From assembly GCA_037137375.1 (NCBI GenBank), contig JBAXKJ010000015.1, positions 1 to 64,000 on the forward strand: a stretch of DNA of 64,000 bases, written 5' to 3'. A program made the translations under genes and the position numbers. The notes under the pieces were generated by a model that saw only the letters and a program-made list of their open reading frames with translations, was not told where the DNA came from and did not search any database. This document shows positions 9,139 through 18,775 of this stretch, one piece after another; positions within the stretch are counted from its first letter, which is position 1, and every line of letters begins with the position of its first letter. This DNA comes from CAINVV01 sp037137375 (GTDB lineage: Bacteria; Bacteroidota; Bacteroidia; Bacteroidales; Prolixibacteraceae).

Positions 9139-11076
9139 TCACGCAGGCCCGATGCCGAAAGTAAATCCGCCCTTCACGCGTTCGATCAATTCAGGCAAAA
9201 TATCCTGGTATTCCCCGACGATTCCAAAATCCGCAAAATGGAAAATGGAAGCCTTCGGATTGTGGTCGATGGCGATGATTTGCCCGGACTCTTTCATGCC
9301 GGCCAAGTGCTGAATCGCTCCCGAAATGCCAACGGCAATATATACTTTTGGACGTACCGTTTTGCCGGTCTGTCCGACCTGCCTTGCATACTCCGAAAAT
9401 CCCTCGTCTACAACCACGCGACTGCAGGCCCACTCTGCCTTTACGCCTTTTTCCTTCAGCGCCGCCGCCAGTTTTTTTACCAGTTCCAACCCGTCTCCAA
9501 CGGTTCCCCTGCCGCCCGAAACGATGACATCGGCTTCGAAAAGAGCGGCCAGGCCACCCTCCCCACGGACAGTTTTTAAGATCTCTACCGTGAATTCTTT
9601 GGCGGTCAGTTGTGGTTTAAAAGTGGAGATGATGCCAGTCCGGCCTTCTACCCTTGGCGGTACCTCGAAAGTTCCGGCGCGGGCAGTTGAGATTTGCGGA
9701 TAGACAAATCCCAGGATGGTGGCCAACTTGCTCTCACCGTAGGTTGGCCGGCGGGAATGAAGGATAGGCTTGTTGATGATCTTCTCTTTCCGGTTGACAT
9801 ATTCCCCAATTTCCAGTCCGGTACAATCTGCCGTCACGCCGCTGCCGGTTTTCACACCGATGCGGGGTGCAAGCTCCCTACCGGAAGTTGTGGCAGCAAA
9901 GAGTGCGATCTCAGGATTGCGTTCCTTGATGACCTGCGCAAAGATGGAGGAAAATGGAAGCACCAGGTACTCTTCCAACCGTTCATCTTCAACGATGATG
10001 ACTTCATCCGACCCGTGTTCAAAAAGGGTAGTGGCCTGGTCTTTGACGTTTTTTCCGATCAGGAGGGTCATTATTTTGGTGTCATTCCCCAGTTGATCGG
10101 CTAATTTGCGGGCGGGTGTCAATAATTCGATGGAAGGCCTTGCAATTTTGCCATTGGCAATCTCGGCCCAGGTGATGATGCCTTTGGCTCCGTTTCTGTT
10201 ATCGAAATAAGGGAAGTCAGGGGCTTCCGAGACTTTTTTCTCCGCTTTTTCTTTCTTCTCCAGGATATTACCACCCTTCTTGAAATTGGCAATCAGGTTA
10301 TCGACCAGAGTCGTCTCATTGTGCCCTTCCGAAATGGTGATCGGAGCACGTTCGCTCACAATGTTCACCACATTGGCCACGATGGTGGGGGAGCCGCTCA
10401 GTCCGATTTTTTCTGTTCCCAGTCCGATGTCGTCTACACCAAAGACTGTGATCTGAGAATTACGCGCCTTGATCGCGCCGATGAGCGAGGGTTTGCGTGG
10501 CGGAATCCCGGTAGGGGTTAAGGAAATGGCACACGGCATGGGTAGTCTCATCATCTGATATCCCCCCTCGATGATTCGCTTCGCGACGACATAACCTTCT
10601 CCGTCGGATTTCACGTTTTCGACGAAGGTTGCCTGCGGGATACCCAGATTTTCAGCTACCTGAGAGGGTACATGGGCGGTATCCCCATCACTGGTCTGAC
10701 GTCCTGCCAGGATGATGAACGGTTCTTTCGAGTCTTTCGTGAATCCCAGGTGCCTGAGCATGGTGGAGATAGCCAAGCCGGTGGCATAAGTATCGCTGCC
10801 GCCTAATTTGCGGTCAGAAAGCAGGAAGGCTTCGTCGTAACCCATCGAAATGGCAGTTCTCAAGGCGACTTCGAAGGATTGAGGTCCCATGGAACAGACA
10901 ATCAACCGGGCATCTGGATGTTGTTTCTTGAGTTGTAACCCGGCTTCGAGACCGAACTGGCAGTCGATGTTGATGATGGATTTTGCCTTGGTCCGGTCCA
11001 TTAATCCATCGTCTCCCATGCGCATCTCGGTTGGGAGGGGTACTTGTTTGATTAAGCTTATTATTGTAAGAGCCAT
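9139..11076 (-). CDS. Electron transfer flavoprotein, EtfB-EtfA fusion
   Basis: 645 residues in one frame. Residues 1-265 are an EtfB/FixA subunit (LIKQVPLP, CSMGP, AGRQTSDGDTAHV). A charged lysine/glutamate-rich linker (266-290) leads to an EtfA/FixB subunit (297-645) with the C-terminal FAD-binding motif QVGQTGKTVRPKVYIAVGIS and GAIQHLAGM. ETF is normally a heterodimer of separate gene products. The EtfB motif DGDTA (residues 130-134) resembles that of electron-bifurcating ETFs more than the DDD form of mitochondrial-type ETF. The upstream neighbour, 17 bases away, is ETF-ubiquinone oxidoreductase, the expected electron acceptor. Confidence 0.9.
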   Translation of the reverse strand: MALTIISLIKQVPLPTEMRMGDDGLMDRTKAKSIINIDCQFGLEAGLQLKKQHPDARLIVCSMGPQSFEVALRTAISMGYDEAFLLSDRKLGGSDTYATGLAISTMLRHLGFTKDSKEPFIILAGRQTSDGDTAHVPSQVAENLGIPQATFVENVKSDGEGYVVAKRIIEGGYQMMRLPMPCAISLTPTGIPPRKPSLIGAIKARNSQITVFGVDDIGLGTEKIGLSGSPTIVANVVNIVSERAPITISEGHNETTLVDNLIANFKKGGNILEKKEKAEKKVSEAPDFPYFDNRNGAKGIITWAEIANGKIARPSIELLTPARKLADQLGNDTKIMTLLIGKNVKDQATTLFEHGSDEVIIVEDERLEEYLVLPFSSIFAQVIKERNPEIALFAATTSGRELAPRIGVKTGSGVTADCTGLEIGEYVNRKEKIINKPILHSRRPTYGESKLATILGFVYPQISTARAGTFEVPPRVEGRTGIISTFKPQLTAKEFTVEILKTVRGEGGLAALFEADVIVSGGRGTVGDGLELVKKLAAALKEKGVKAEWACSRVVVDEGFSEYARQVGQTGKTVRPKVYIAVGISGAIQHLAGMKESGQIIAIDHNPKASIFHFADFGIVGEYQDILPELIERVKGGFTFGIGPA

Positions 11077-11093
11077 TGTTCAGTTCTAAAAGA

Positions 11094-12752
11094 TTACATA
11101 TTTTGAAATTCCGGGCCATTGCCGCCGTTCGGCACCATCCAGGTGATTCCGTCACCAGGGGTCTTGATGTCGCAGGTCCTGCAATGCATGCAGTTCTCAG
11201 CATGAATCCTGATTTCCTGATGGCCATTCTTATCGGTATGAAGCTCGTAGACTTCAGAAGAGCAGAAGAACTGCTCGGTGGCGCCATATTGCTTGATATT
11301 GACGGCATCAAAAGAAACGGGATTATTGATTTTCACGTGAACGACTTGCTGCTCGTCATGGTGAACGCCTGAATAATAAACGTTTGTAGCCTTATCGAAA
11401 GTCAGGACCTTGTCAAATTCCAGTTTCCCTTTGAATCTTTCCTTAAACGGTTTTCCCTTAAAATCCTTGAGCGTTTTGGTGGCTTCTCTGTCCGGATGAG
11501 ATTTCAGTCTGCCGAAGAATCCTGCTCCACCGGTGATCAGTTGCGTGGCGAAGTGAAGCGCTCCAACGATCAGACCCTTCGAAAATGCCTGTCTGAAATT
11601 GCGCACAGGGTACATCTCTTTGTAAATCACGCTTTCTTTGATGGATGCCTCGTACTGACTAAGAATATTTTCCGAAAAATCATTGGCAGCAAGGGCTTTT
11701 GCTGCAGTTTGAGCCGCCAGCATGCCCGAAGCAACTGAAAGGTGAATGCCTTTCAGGGCTGGCATGGCCACGAGACCGGCACTGTCGCCGACAATCATCG
11801 CATGATCCGTATATAATTTAGGAATAGCATAATAGCCACCCTCTGGCAGGGTCTTAGCCCCATATTCCACCAATTTTCCGCCTTTCAGAAATTTTGAAAC
11901 GAATGGCGTCGTCTTCCATGCCTGGAAAGCATCGTGTGTGTCGAAAGTCGGGTCTTCATATTCGAGTCCGACAACCAGTCCGACGGCGACCTTATTATCG
12001 TTCAACCCATAGACGAACCCTCCGCCGAATTCTTTCAGATTGAGCGGATAACCCATGGTGTGGTAGACTGCTCCCGGTTCAATATTGCCTTCCGGAACAC
12101 TCCATAATTCCTTGCATGCCAGGGAGTAAATTTGGAAATTCTTACCCTTTTCCAGTTCATATTTCTGGATGAGCTGCTTGGCGAGAGGACCGCGTGTGCC
12201 TTCCGCAAAAATGGTCAGCTTGGCTTCGATGCGTGTTCCAGGCTGGAAGTTCTCCAACTGATGACCATGATGGTCAACTCCTGTGTCGATCGTCTTGGCG
12301 CCTATTACTTTACCATTTGCATAAAGAATCTCATTTACCGAGAAGCCAGTGTATATTTCAACTCCTTTTTCTTCGGCTTTCCTGGCAAGGTAACGACAAA
12401 GTTGTCCAAGGGAGGCGGTATAATTCCCTTTGTTACTCATGAAAGGCACGTGAAAAGGCAATTTAAAGGAACCATTTTCACCGAGTAACACGGTGGAATC
12501 TTTTGAAACCTTTGCGTTAAATGGAATTTCGCTAAAATCGACGTCCGGCAGCAGGCTCTTAAAGATATCCGCCTTGATAACGGCCCCCGACAGGATATGG
12601 CTTCCAATAGAGCTACCCTTCTCGATCAGCAAAATCCTGTGAGTTAAGCCTTTCTGATTCAGTGTATCAGCCAAGTGAATGGCGGTAGATAGACCTGCAG
12701 GTCCTCCGCCAATGATTAAAACATCCGTATATACTGTATTATTATTGTCCAT
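11094..12752 (-). CDS. Electron transfer flavoprotein-ubiquinone oxidoreductase (EtfCX-like)
   Basis: 552 residues. The N-terminus has the FAD dinucleotide-binding motif VLIIGGGPAGLSTAIHLA. The body matches ETF-QO/FixC (IVGDSAGLVAMPALKGIH). The C-terminus carries a fused FixX-like ferredoxin domain with four cysteines: one in QFFCSSE and three in ENCMHCRTCDI. These bind a single 4Fe-4S cluster as in mitochondrial ETF-QO. The enzyme passes electrons from reduced ETF to the membrane quinone pool. It is the first gene of a three-gene minus-strand operon with the EtfBA fusion and the FGE-type enzyme. Confidence 0.93.
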   Translation of the reverse strand: MDNNNTVYTDVLIIGGGPAGLSTAIHLADTLNQKGLTHRILLIEKGSSIGSHILSGAVIKADIFKSLLPDVDFSEIPFNAKVSKDSTVLLGENGSFKLPFHVPFMSNKGNYTASLGQLCRYLARKAEEKGVEIYTGFSVNEILYANGKVIGAKTIDTGVDHHGHQLENFQPGTRIEAKLTIFAEGTRGPLAKQLIQKYELEKGKNFQIYSLACKELWSVPEGNIEPGAVYHTMGYPLNLKEFGGGFVYGLNDNKVAVGLVVGLEYEDPTFDTHDAFQAWKTTPFVSKFLKGGKLVEYGAKTLPEGGYYAIPKLYTDHAMIVGDSAGLVAMPALKGIHLSVASGMLAAQTAAKALAANDFSENILSQYEASIKESVIYKEMYPVRNFRQAFSKGLIVGALHFATQLITGGAGFFGRLKSHPDREATKTLKDFKGKPFKERFKGKLEFDKVLTFDKATNVYYSGVHHDEQQVVHVKINNPVSFDAVNIKQYGATEQFFCSSEVYELHTDKNGHQEIRIHAENCMHCRTCDIKTPGDGITWMVPNGGNGPEFQNM

Positions 12753-12853
12753 AAGCGCTATAAATTTCCGACGAATGTAGGTATTTAACTAATGTAATTC
12801 TCCTATACGCATTTTTACTATTTTTATTACATCGATTGCCGGAAACATTTAGT

Positions 12854-12861
12854 TATTTTTG
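12854..12861 (+). promoter_or_regulatory. -7 promoter box for the hybrid kinase gene
   Basis: TATTTTTG matches TAnnTTTG and lies 38 bases before the ATG at 12900, inside the 147-base divergent intergenic region. Confidence 0.45.
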
Positions 12862-12899
12862 AAAATCGCCTTCCGTACCCTCTTATTACCCTTCAAAAA

Positions 12900-15200
12900 A
12901 TGCCAAATAAGGAATTAACCAACAAGATTAATCAATTGGAGCAAGAGGTTGCCAACTTAAAGGTAACCATCGATCGAATGGCGATTGACAAAGTGGCCAA
13001 TGGGTCTGATCTCGTTGAAAGTGAAGCCAGGATCAGGGCATTTTTTTATGAAAACAATTCCATTATTCTTATTATCAACCCGGACGGCGGTGAAATCATC
13101 GATGCAAATCCAACTGCTTGTAAATATTATGGTTATGAGTACAAGGTAATCTGCGGGATGAATATTGCTGAGATTAATGTTCTTTCCAAAGAGGAAGTAT
13201 TAGCTGAAATGAAGAGTGCCAAAGAGCAAAAACGCAAGCACTTTTATTTTAGGCATCGTCTGGCTAATAACGAAATTCGTGATGTGGAGGTCTATTCCGG
13301 GCCGGTTCAGTTTGGCGAAACGAAACTACTCTATTCCATTATCCATGATATCAGCGATCGCAAGCAAACTGAAGATTCGATTATCAGGGCTAACCGGCTA
13401 TTTGCTGTCATCAGTCAGGTGAATCAGGCAATTGTTCGCATAAAAGACCGGAAACAGTTATTTGAAGAGATCTGTCAGGTAACGGTTGAACATGGAAAAT
13501 TTCAGCTTGCCTGGATCGGATTTGTGGATGAAGGTACCGGGATTGTCAAACCTGTCGTTTTTAAAGGCCATGAAGATGGTTATCTATCCGAAATCAAGCC
13601 GGTGAGACTTACCGAAGAACCGGAGGGTCAGGGTCCTACCGGGAGGTCCCTTCGGGAAGGTAAATATTTCGTATGCAATGATATAGCGAATGATCCCAAC
13701 ATGCTTCCCTGGAGAGAAAAGGCTTTGGCAAGGGGATATCGTTCTTCCATAGGTCTACCCATCATGCAATTTGGAAAAGTGACAGGCTCATTCACCCTCT
13801 ATGCCACGGTTCCGTTTTTCTTTAATGAGGAAGAGATCAATTTGCTGGTCGGTGTTTCGAATGACATAAGTTATGCCCTCGATACCCTCGAGATGGAAAA
13901 TGAAATCAGAGAACTCAATGCGACGCTGGAGCAAAAAATTGAACAAAGAACCGCCCAACTTTCCCAAACCAATGATGAATTGCAGAAAGAAATTGGGGAA
14001 CGGATGAAAGCGGAAGGTGAAATTATTAAAGCGAGGAACGAAGCTGAACAGGCGAACCTGGCAAAGAGTGAGTTTCTTTCCCGAATGAGCCACGAATTGC
14101 GCACACCGTTAAATTCAATTCTTGGTTTCGCGCAACTTCTTGGAATGGGCGATCTGGATGTTAGACAAACCAAGGGTATCAACCGCATTCTGCAAAGTGG
14201 GAAACATCTGCTGGATTTGATCAACGAGGTGCTGGATATTTCCCGAATCGAAGCGGGCAGGCTTTCCCTCTCCATCGAACAGGTACAGTTATGTGGTATC
14301 ATTGAAGAAACGAAAGATATTGTAATGCCACAAGCGGCTGAACGTCAGATCAATGTGGAGTTGCAAAATTCCCCTACGAATAAATGCTTTGTTAAATCAG
14401 ACAAGCAGCGATTGAAACAGATTTTGCTGAACCTGATCACGAATGCGGTCAAATATAACCGCAAAGGGGGTTCTGTGGTGATAAGTACGGTTAGGATGCC
14501 CCCCGACAATCAAGGTATTGAATACATCAGGATCTCAATCACAGACACCGGCGACGGAATTGAACAGGGAGATTTGCCGAAGTTGTTTCGCCCGTTCGAA
14601 AGAATAGGCGCTGAACAGACACCCACGGAGGGATCAGGACTTGGATTAGCAGTCGTCAAGAAATTGGTGGAGGCGATGGCGGGGAAACTGGGAGTCGAAA
14701 GTAAGAAAGGTGAAGGAAGTACCTTCTGGTTTGAGATGCCATCCAGCGAAAGCCAACTGAACATTATTTCCCAGTCAGGTAATTTTCCTCCCCTGGAGCC
14801 CGGACTGGAAAATAAAGCAGGTGTGATACTTTATATTGAAGACAATCAATCCAACATAGAGCTGATAGAGCAAGTTTTGCTCATGCAACGTTCAGGAATA
14901 CAGTTAATTACGGATATTTACGGAAAAGAAACATTGAAGCTTGCGATTGAGTACCGGCCCGATTTAATCTTGCTGGACCTCAATTTGCCCGATATCCATG
15001 GCCTTGACGTACTCCGATCGTTAAAGGCAAATGAAATTACTAATTCTATTCCAGTGGTGATTATCAGTGCGGATGCGATGCCAAAAACGATTGAAGAGTT
15101 ATTGAATGAGGGTGCAAAAAGATTCCTTACAAAACCAATCGATGTAAAGGAATTGCTGGAGGTCATTGACAAGTATGTCGTTTCCCAATTGGATCGTTAA
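12900..15200 (+). CDS. Hybrid sensor histidine kinase / response regulator (PAS-GAF-HisKA-HATPase-REC)
   Basis: 766 residues, cytoplasmic with no membrane segment. Order: N-terminal coiled coil (1-35), PAS (about 43-155), GAF (about 165-330), coiled coil (330-390), HisKA with phospho-accepting His398 in SRMSHELRTPL, HATPase with N-box Asn515, DTGDG G1 box and GSGLGLAVV G2 box, then a receiver domain (642-760) with Asp693 in LLDLNLPD and Lys745 in LTKP. The kinase should phosphorylate its own receiver. No separate response regulator or phosphotransfer protein lies nearby, so its output is unknown. The 3' end faces the aldo/keto reductase gene. Confidence 0.93.
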   Translation: MPNKELTNKINQLEQEVANLKVTIDRMAIDKVANGSDLVESEARIRAFFYENNSIILIINPDGGEIIDANPTACKYYGYEYKVICGMNIAEINVLSKEEVLAEMKSAKEQKRKHFYFRHRLANNEIRDVEVYSGPVQFGETKLLYSIIHDISDRKQTEDSIIRANRLFAVISQVNQAIVRIKDRKQLFEEICQVTVEHGKFQLAWIGFVDEGTGIVKPVVFKGHEDGYLSEIKPVRLTEEPEGQGPTGRSLREGKYFVCNDIANDPNMLPWREKALARGYRSSIGLPIMQFGKVTGSFTLYATVPFFFNEEEINLLVGVSNDISYALDTLEMENEIRELNATLEQKIEQRTAQLSQTNDELQKEIGERMKAEGEIIKARNEAEQANLAKSEFLSRMSHELRTPLNSILGFAQLLGMGDLDVRQTKGINRILQSGKHLLDLINEVLDISRIEAGRLSLSIEQVQLCGIIEETKDIVMPQAAERQINVELQNSPTNKCFVKSDKQRLKQILLNLITNAVKYNRKGGSVVISTVRMPPDNQGIEYIRISITDTGDGIEQGDLPKLFRPFERIGAEQTPTEGSGLGLAVVKKLVEAMAGKLGVESKKGEGSTFWFEMPSSESQLNIISQSGNFPPLEPGLENKAGVILYIEDNQSNIELIEQVLLMQRSGIQLITDIYGKETLKLAIEYRPDLILLDLNLPDIHGLDVLRSLKANEITNSIPVVIISADAMPKTIEELLNEGAKRFLTKPIDVKELLEVIDKYVVSQLDR

Positions 15201-15242
15201 TGCCTTATTGAAAGATGGTTAGCAGGGCTTTACTGCACAAAA

Positions 15243-16223
15243 TTATACGTGGCCTAAAACAGTATGTGGCAGATAAAGCTCTTCCAGTTGTTTGACCTCT
15301 TCCTGGGTTAACTTTACCGACAAAGCAGCCGCCGCATCTTCGATATGGCTCATCTTAGTCGCCCCGATAATTGGACATGTAATGCCTGGTTTCCCGAGAA
15401 TCCAGGCTAGCGCAATTTGCGCTGCTGGTATGTTTTTTTGAGCAGCCATCTCCGAGAGTCTGTCGACTATTTCAAAATCCGCGTCAGCGTGGTACAAGGA
15501 TTTCCCGAAGGCATCCGTCTTGGCCCTGATCGTTTCATTCCTTTCCTTACTCCTGTTTCCGGTGAGAAGACCCCTGGCGAGAGGCGACCATGGAATGATA
15601 GCGATCTTCTGGTCTAAACAGAACGGAATCATCTCGCGTTCTTCTTCCCTGTAAAGAAGATTGTAATGGGGTTGCATGGAGATGAAACGGGTCCAACCAT
15701 GCAGATCGGCCGTATACAAAGCCTTGGCAAACTGCCAGGCATGCATAGAGGAAGCCCCGATATAGCGCGCCTTCCCTGCTTTTACTACATCATGCAAGGC
15801 CTCCATGGTCTCTTCGATCGGAGTCTCATAATCCCAGCGATGAATCTGGTATAAATCTACGTAGTCAGTCTTCAACCGCTTCAGGCTCTTATCGATTGAA
15901 CTCATGATGTGCTTCCTGGAAAGTCCGGAATCATTCGGGTCTGAGCTCATCGGATTGTAAACTTTGGTCGCCAGAACGATCTCGTCACGTTTCGCAAAAT
16001 CCTTTAAAGCGGATCCAACCACCTCTTCACTTGCGCCTAAAGAATAAACATCGGCTGTGTCGAAGAAATTAATCCCGGTTTCGAGGGCTTTTTTTATAAA
16101 TGGCCTGCTTTGTTCTTCTTCCAAAGCCCAGGGCCAACGTTCGGTAGGCCTGCCATAGGTCATGGTACCCAGACAAATTTTTGAAACTTTCATTCCCGTA
16201 TTCCCGAATCTGACGTATTCCAT
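15243..16223 (-). CDS. Aldo/keto reductase
   Basis: 326 residues from the ATG at 16221-16223, which has AAGAG just upstream; a TTG eight codons earlier is less likely. TIM-barrel reductase with the expected tetrad in FFDTADVYSLG (Asp, Tyr), LATKVY (Lys) and YQIHRWD (His), and a C-terminal NADP-binding region (IPWSPLARGLL, CPIIGATKMSHIEDA). It reduces aldehydes or ketones with NADPH; substrate unknown. Divergent from hflX and convergent with the hybrid kinase. Confidence 0.9.
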   Translation of the reverse strand: MEYVRFGNTGMKVSKICLGTMTYGRPTERWPWALEEEQSRPFIKKALETGINFFDTADVYSLGASEEVVGSALKDFAKRDEIVLATKVYNPMSSDPNDSGLSRKHIMSSIDKSLKRLKTDYVDLYQIHRWDYETPIEETMEALHDVVKAGKARYIGASSMHAWQFAKALYTADLHGWTRFISMQPHYNLLYREEEREMIPFCLDQKIAIIPWSPLARGLLTGNRSKERNETIRAKTDAFGKSLYHADADFEIVDRLSEMAAQKNIPAAQIALAWILGKPGITCPIIGATKMSHIEDAAAALSVKLTQEEVKQLEELYLPHTVLGHV

Positions 16224-16375
16224 ATCTCTTAATGTTTTGAATTTCAATTAATAACGATCAAGTCGTTGACTCTGCCGTTGAGCTTATAAAGTTAAAAATA
16301 TTACTGAAGATGTATACGGTTTTCATGGTAATTGGTTTACCTCATGAGCCAATCTGCTACCGCGATTTTTTTATG

Positions 16376-16383
16376 TATTTTTG
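16376..16383 (+). promoter_or_regulatory. -7 promoter box for hflX
   Basis: TATTTTTG fits TAnnTTTG. It places the transcript start near 16388-16390, so the earlier in-frame ATG at 16310 would be outside the transcript and hflX would have almost no leader. Confidence 0.4.
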
Positions 16384-16387
16384 TGCC

Positions 16388-17596
16388 ATGATTAAAATGC
16401 ACGATACCGCAGTAAGGAAAGAGAGGGTTATCCTGGTCGGACTGATTTATGGAAAGCAGGACGAACGGGTGGTTCAGGAATACCTCGATGAACTCGAATT
16501 TTTGGCCGAAACGGCTGGGGCTGAGATTTATGAGCGCTTTACCCAACGCCTGGTCAATCCTCATCCTGCAACTTTTGTCGGTTCAGGTAAACTTCAGGAG
16601 ATCCTGGATTTTGTGACGGTTCACGAGATCGATTCAGTCATTTTTGACGATGAACTGACTGCCACTCAGTTGAGGAATATTGAGAAGGTGATAGAGTGCA
16701 AGATCCTGGACCGTACCAACTTAATCCTCGATATTTTTGCCAAGAGAGCGCAGACGGCACATGCCAAGACTCAGGTAGAACTTGCTCAATATCAATATCT
16801 TTTACCAAGGCTTACCAGGATGTGGACCCACCTCGAACGCCAGCAAGGGGGGATTGGAATGCGTGGTCCAGGTGAATCACAGATCGAAACGGATAAGCGG
16901 ATCATCCTGGATAAAATTTCGCTCCTGAAGAGTGATTTGGCTAAGATAGACAAACAGATGAGCGTGCAGCGCAAAAACAGGGGAAACATGGTTCGCGTAG
17001 CGCTGGTTGGATACACCAATGTTGGTAAGTCGACCATCATGAACATGATCAGTAAATCGGAGGTATTTGCCGAAGATAAACTCTTCGCCACGCTGGATAC
17101 GACTGTGCGCAAGGTGGTTGTGGGTAATCTGCCTTTCCTGCTCACCGATACCGTCGGGTTTATCAGGAAACTGCCTCATCACCTGGTTGAATCCTTTAAA
17201 TCGACGCTCGATGAGACGCGCGAGTCGGATATTCTGATCCATGTGGTCGATATTGCACATCCGGGTTTTGAAGATCAGATCGAAGTGGTTAACAAGACAT
17301 TAGCAGATATCGGAGCTTCGGATAAACCCATGATCTACCTCTTTAACAAGATCGATGCCTTTACCCACGTCGAAAAAGAGGAGGACGATCTCACCCCTTC
17401 GACGAAGGAAAATAAGAGTCTGGAAGAGTGGAAAAATTCCTGGATGGCCAGAGAAAATACCAATGCGGTTTTTATCTCAGCTAAACTCAGGCTTAACATC
17501 CCGGATTTCAAGAGGTTACTCTATGGGGAAGTGAAGAAAATCCACGTGACACGGTTTCCGTTCAACGATTTTCTTTTCCCGAATTTTGAAGATTGA
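16388..17596 (+). CDS. hflX: Ribosome-associated GTPase HflX
   Basis: 402 residues from the ATG at 16388; an ATG three codons on (16397) is equally possible. N-terminal HflX domain (NPHPATFVGSGKL), coiled region with the GIGMRGPGESQIETDKR signature, then the GTPase domain with G1 GYTNVGKST, G3 DTVGF and G4 NKID. HflX splits stalled or hibernating ribosomes in other bacteria. The length fits the family. It stands alone, with asd convergent 24 bases downstream. Confidence 0.95.
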   Translation: MIKMHDTAVRKERVILVGLIYGKQDERVVQEYLDELEFLAETAGAEIYERFTQRLVNPHPATFVGSGKLQEILDFVTVHEIDSVIFDDELTATQLRNIEKVIECKILDRTNLILDIFAKRAQTAHAKTQVELAQYQYLLPRLTRMWTHLERQQGGIGMRGPGESQIETDKRIILDKISLLKSDLAKIDKQMSVQRKNRGNMVRVALVGYTNVGKSTIMNMISKSEVFAEDKLFATLDTTVRKVVVGNLPFLLTDTVGFIRKLPHHLVESFKSTLDETRESDILIHVVDIAHPGFEDQIEVVNKTLADIGASDKPMIYLFNKIDAFTHVEKEEDDLTPSTKENKSLEEWKNSWMARENTNAVFISAKLRLNIPDFKRLLYGEVKKIHVTRFPFNDFLFPNFED

Positions 17597-17620
17597 TTAT
17601 TTTTTTTCGCTACCCCTGAA

Positions 17621-18631
17621 TTATTTCACAACACCCTCTTTGACAAGGTATTCTGCTATCTGAACGGCATTCAATGCGGCACCTTTTTTGATCTGGTCTG
17701 AAACGGTCCAGAAAGTCAGACCATTGGGCGTTGTCAGGTCCTTGCGGATTCTTCCTACAAAAACTTCATCCCTGCCAGCCAGGTAAAGTGGCATCGGATA
17801 CTGCTTTTCAGACGGTTTATCAATGACAATAACCCCTTCAGCCTTTTCGAAGGCCGCTCTCGCTTGCTCAATGGTAATTTCATTTTCTGTCTCCACCCAG
17901 ATGGCTTCGGAGTGCGCACGCATCACAGGAACACGCACCGCCGTTGCACTTACCAGGATATCGGAATGCATGATTTTGCGCGTCTCATGGAACATCTTCA
18001 TCTCCTCCTTGGTGTAGTCATTGTCGAGGAAGACGTCAATATGGGGAATCAGGTTCTGAACAATCTGATACGCAAATTTCTTTACTGTCGGGTCTTCATT
18101 TTTGGCAATCTGAACCGTTTGGGCTTTTAACTCTTCCATTCCGGAAGCCCCGGCCCCACTGGCACTTTGGTAGGTTGAGATCCTTACTCTCTTGATATGA
18201 GAAAGCTCTTCAATCGGCTTCAGGGCAACCACCATCTGGATGGTCGTGCAATTCGGATTGGCAATGATGCGACGCGGCATATTCTTCGCGTCTGCGGCAT
18301 TGACCTCAGGGACGACCAGCGGAATATCGGCTTCCATTCTGAAAGCACTGGAATTATCAATCATGACAGTACCAAACTTGGTAATCGTTTCGGCGAAATC
18401 CTTTGAAATACCGGCGCCGGCAGAAACCAGGGCGATATCGATGCCCTTGAAATCGTCGTTGTGTTTTAGTTCCTTAACGGTAAGTGTCTTACCCTTAAAT
18501 TCATAAGTAGTTCCGGCACTTCTTTCTGATCCAAAAAGGATGAGTTCATCCAAAGGGAAATTGCGCTCTGCCAATACTTTTAAAAACTCCTGCCCAACGG
18601 CGCCACTGGTTCCAACGATTGCTACTCTCAT
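17621..18631 (-). CDS. asd: Aspartate-semialdehyde dehydrogenase
   Basis: 336 residues. NADP-binding N-terminus VAIVGTSGAVGQE, active-site Cys128 in ANPNCTTIQ, and the SYQSASGAGASGMEE loop are diagnostic. It converts aspartyl phosphate to aspartate semialdehyde, the branch to lysine, diaminopimelate, threonine and methionine. Length is normal. Single gene, with its promoter in the 144-base region shared with the divergent lamin-tail gene. Confidence 0.97.
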   Translation of the reverse strand: MRVAIVGTSGAVGQEFLKVLAERNFPLDELILFGSERSAGTTYEFKGKTLTVKELKHNDDFKGIDIALVSAGAGISKDFAETITKFGTVMIDNSSAFRMEADIPLVVPEVNAADAKNMPRRIIANPNCTTIQMVVALKPIEELSHIKRVRISTYQSASGAGASGMEELKAQTVQIAKNEDPTVKKFAYQIVQNLIPHIDVFLDNDYTKEEMKMFHETRKIMHSDILVSATAVRVPVMRAHSEAIWVETENEITIEQARAAFEKAEGVIVIDKPSEKQYPMPLYLAGRDEVFVGRIRKDLTTPNGLTFWTVSDQIKKGAALNAVQIAEYLVKEGVVK

Positions 18632-18775
18632 GACTATTTTATTTAATGTGCAAATGTTCTAATCATTCGTTTTTGAACGGGAGAAGGGTTAAATTTATAT
18701 TAGTCCTCCCCCAAAACAACAAACTGTAAAATTCACCACACAAAACTATAGATTTTTCTTATTATTTTCCAAAAA

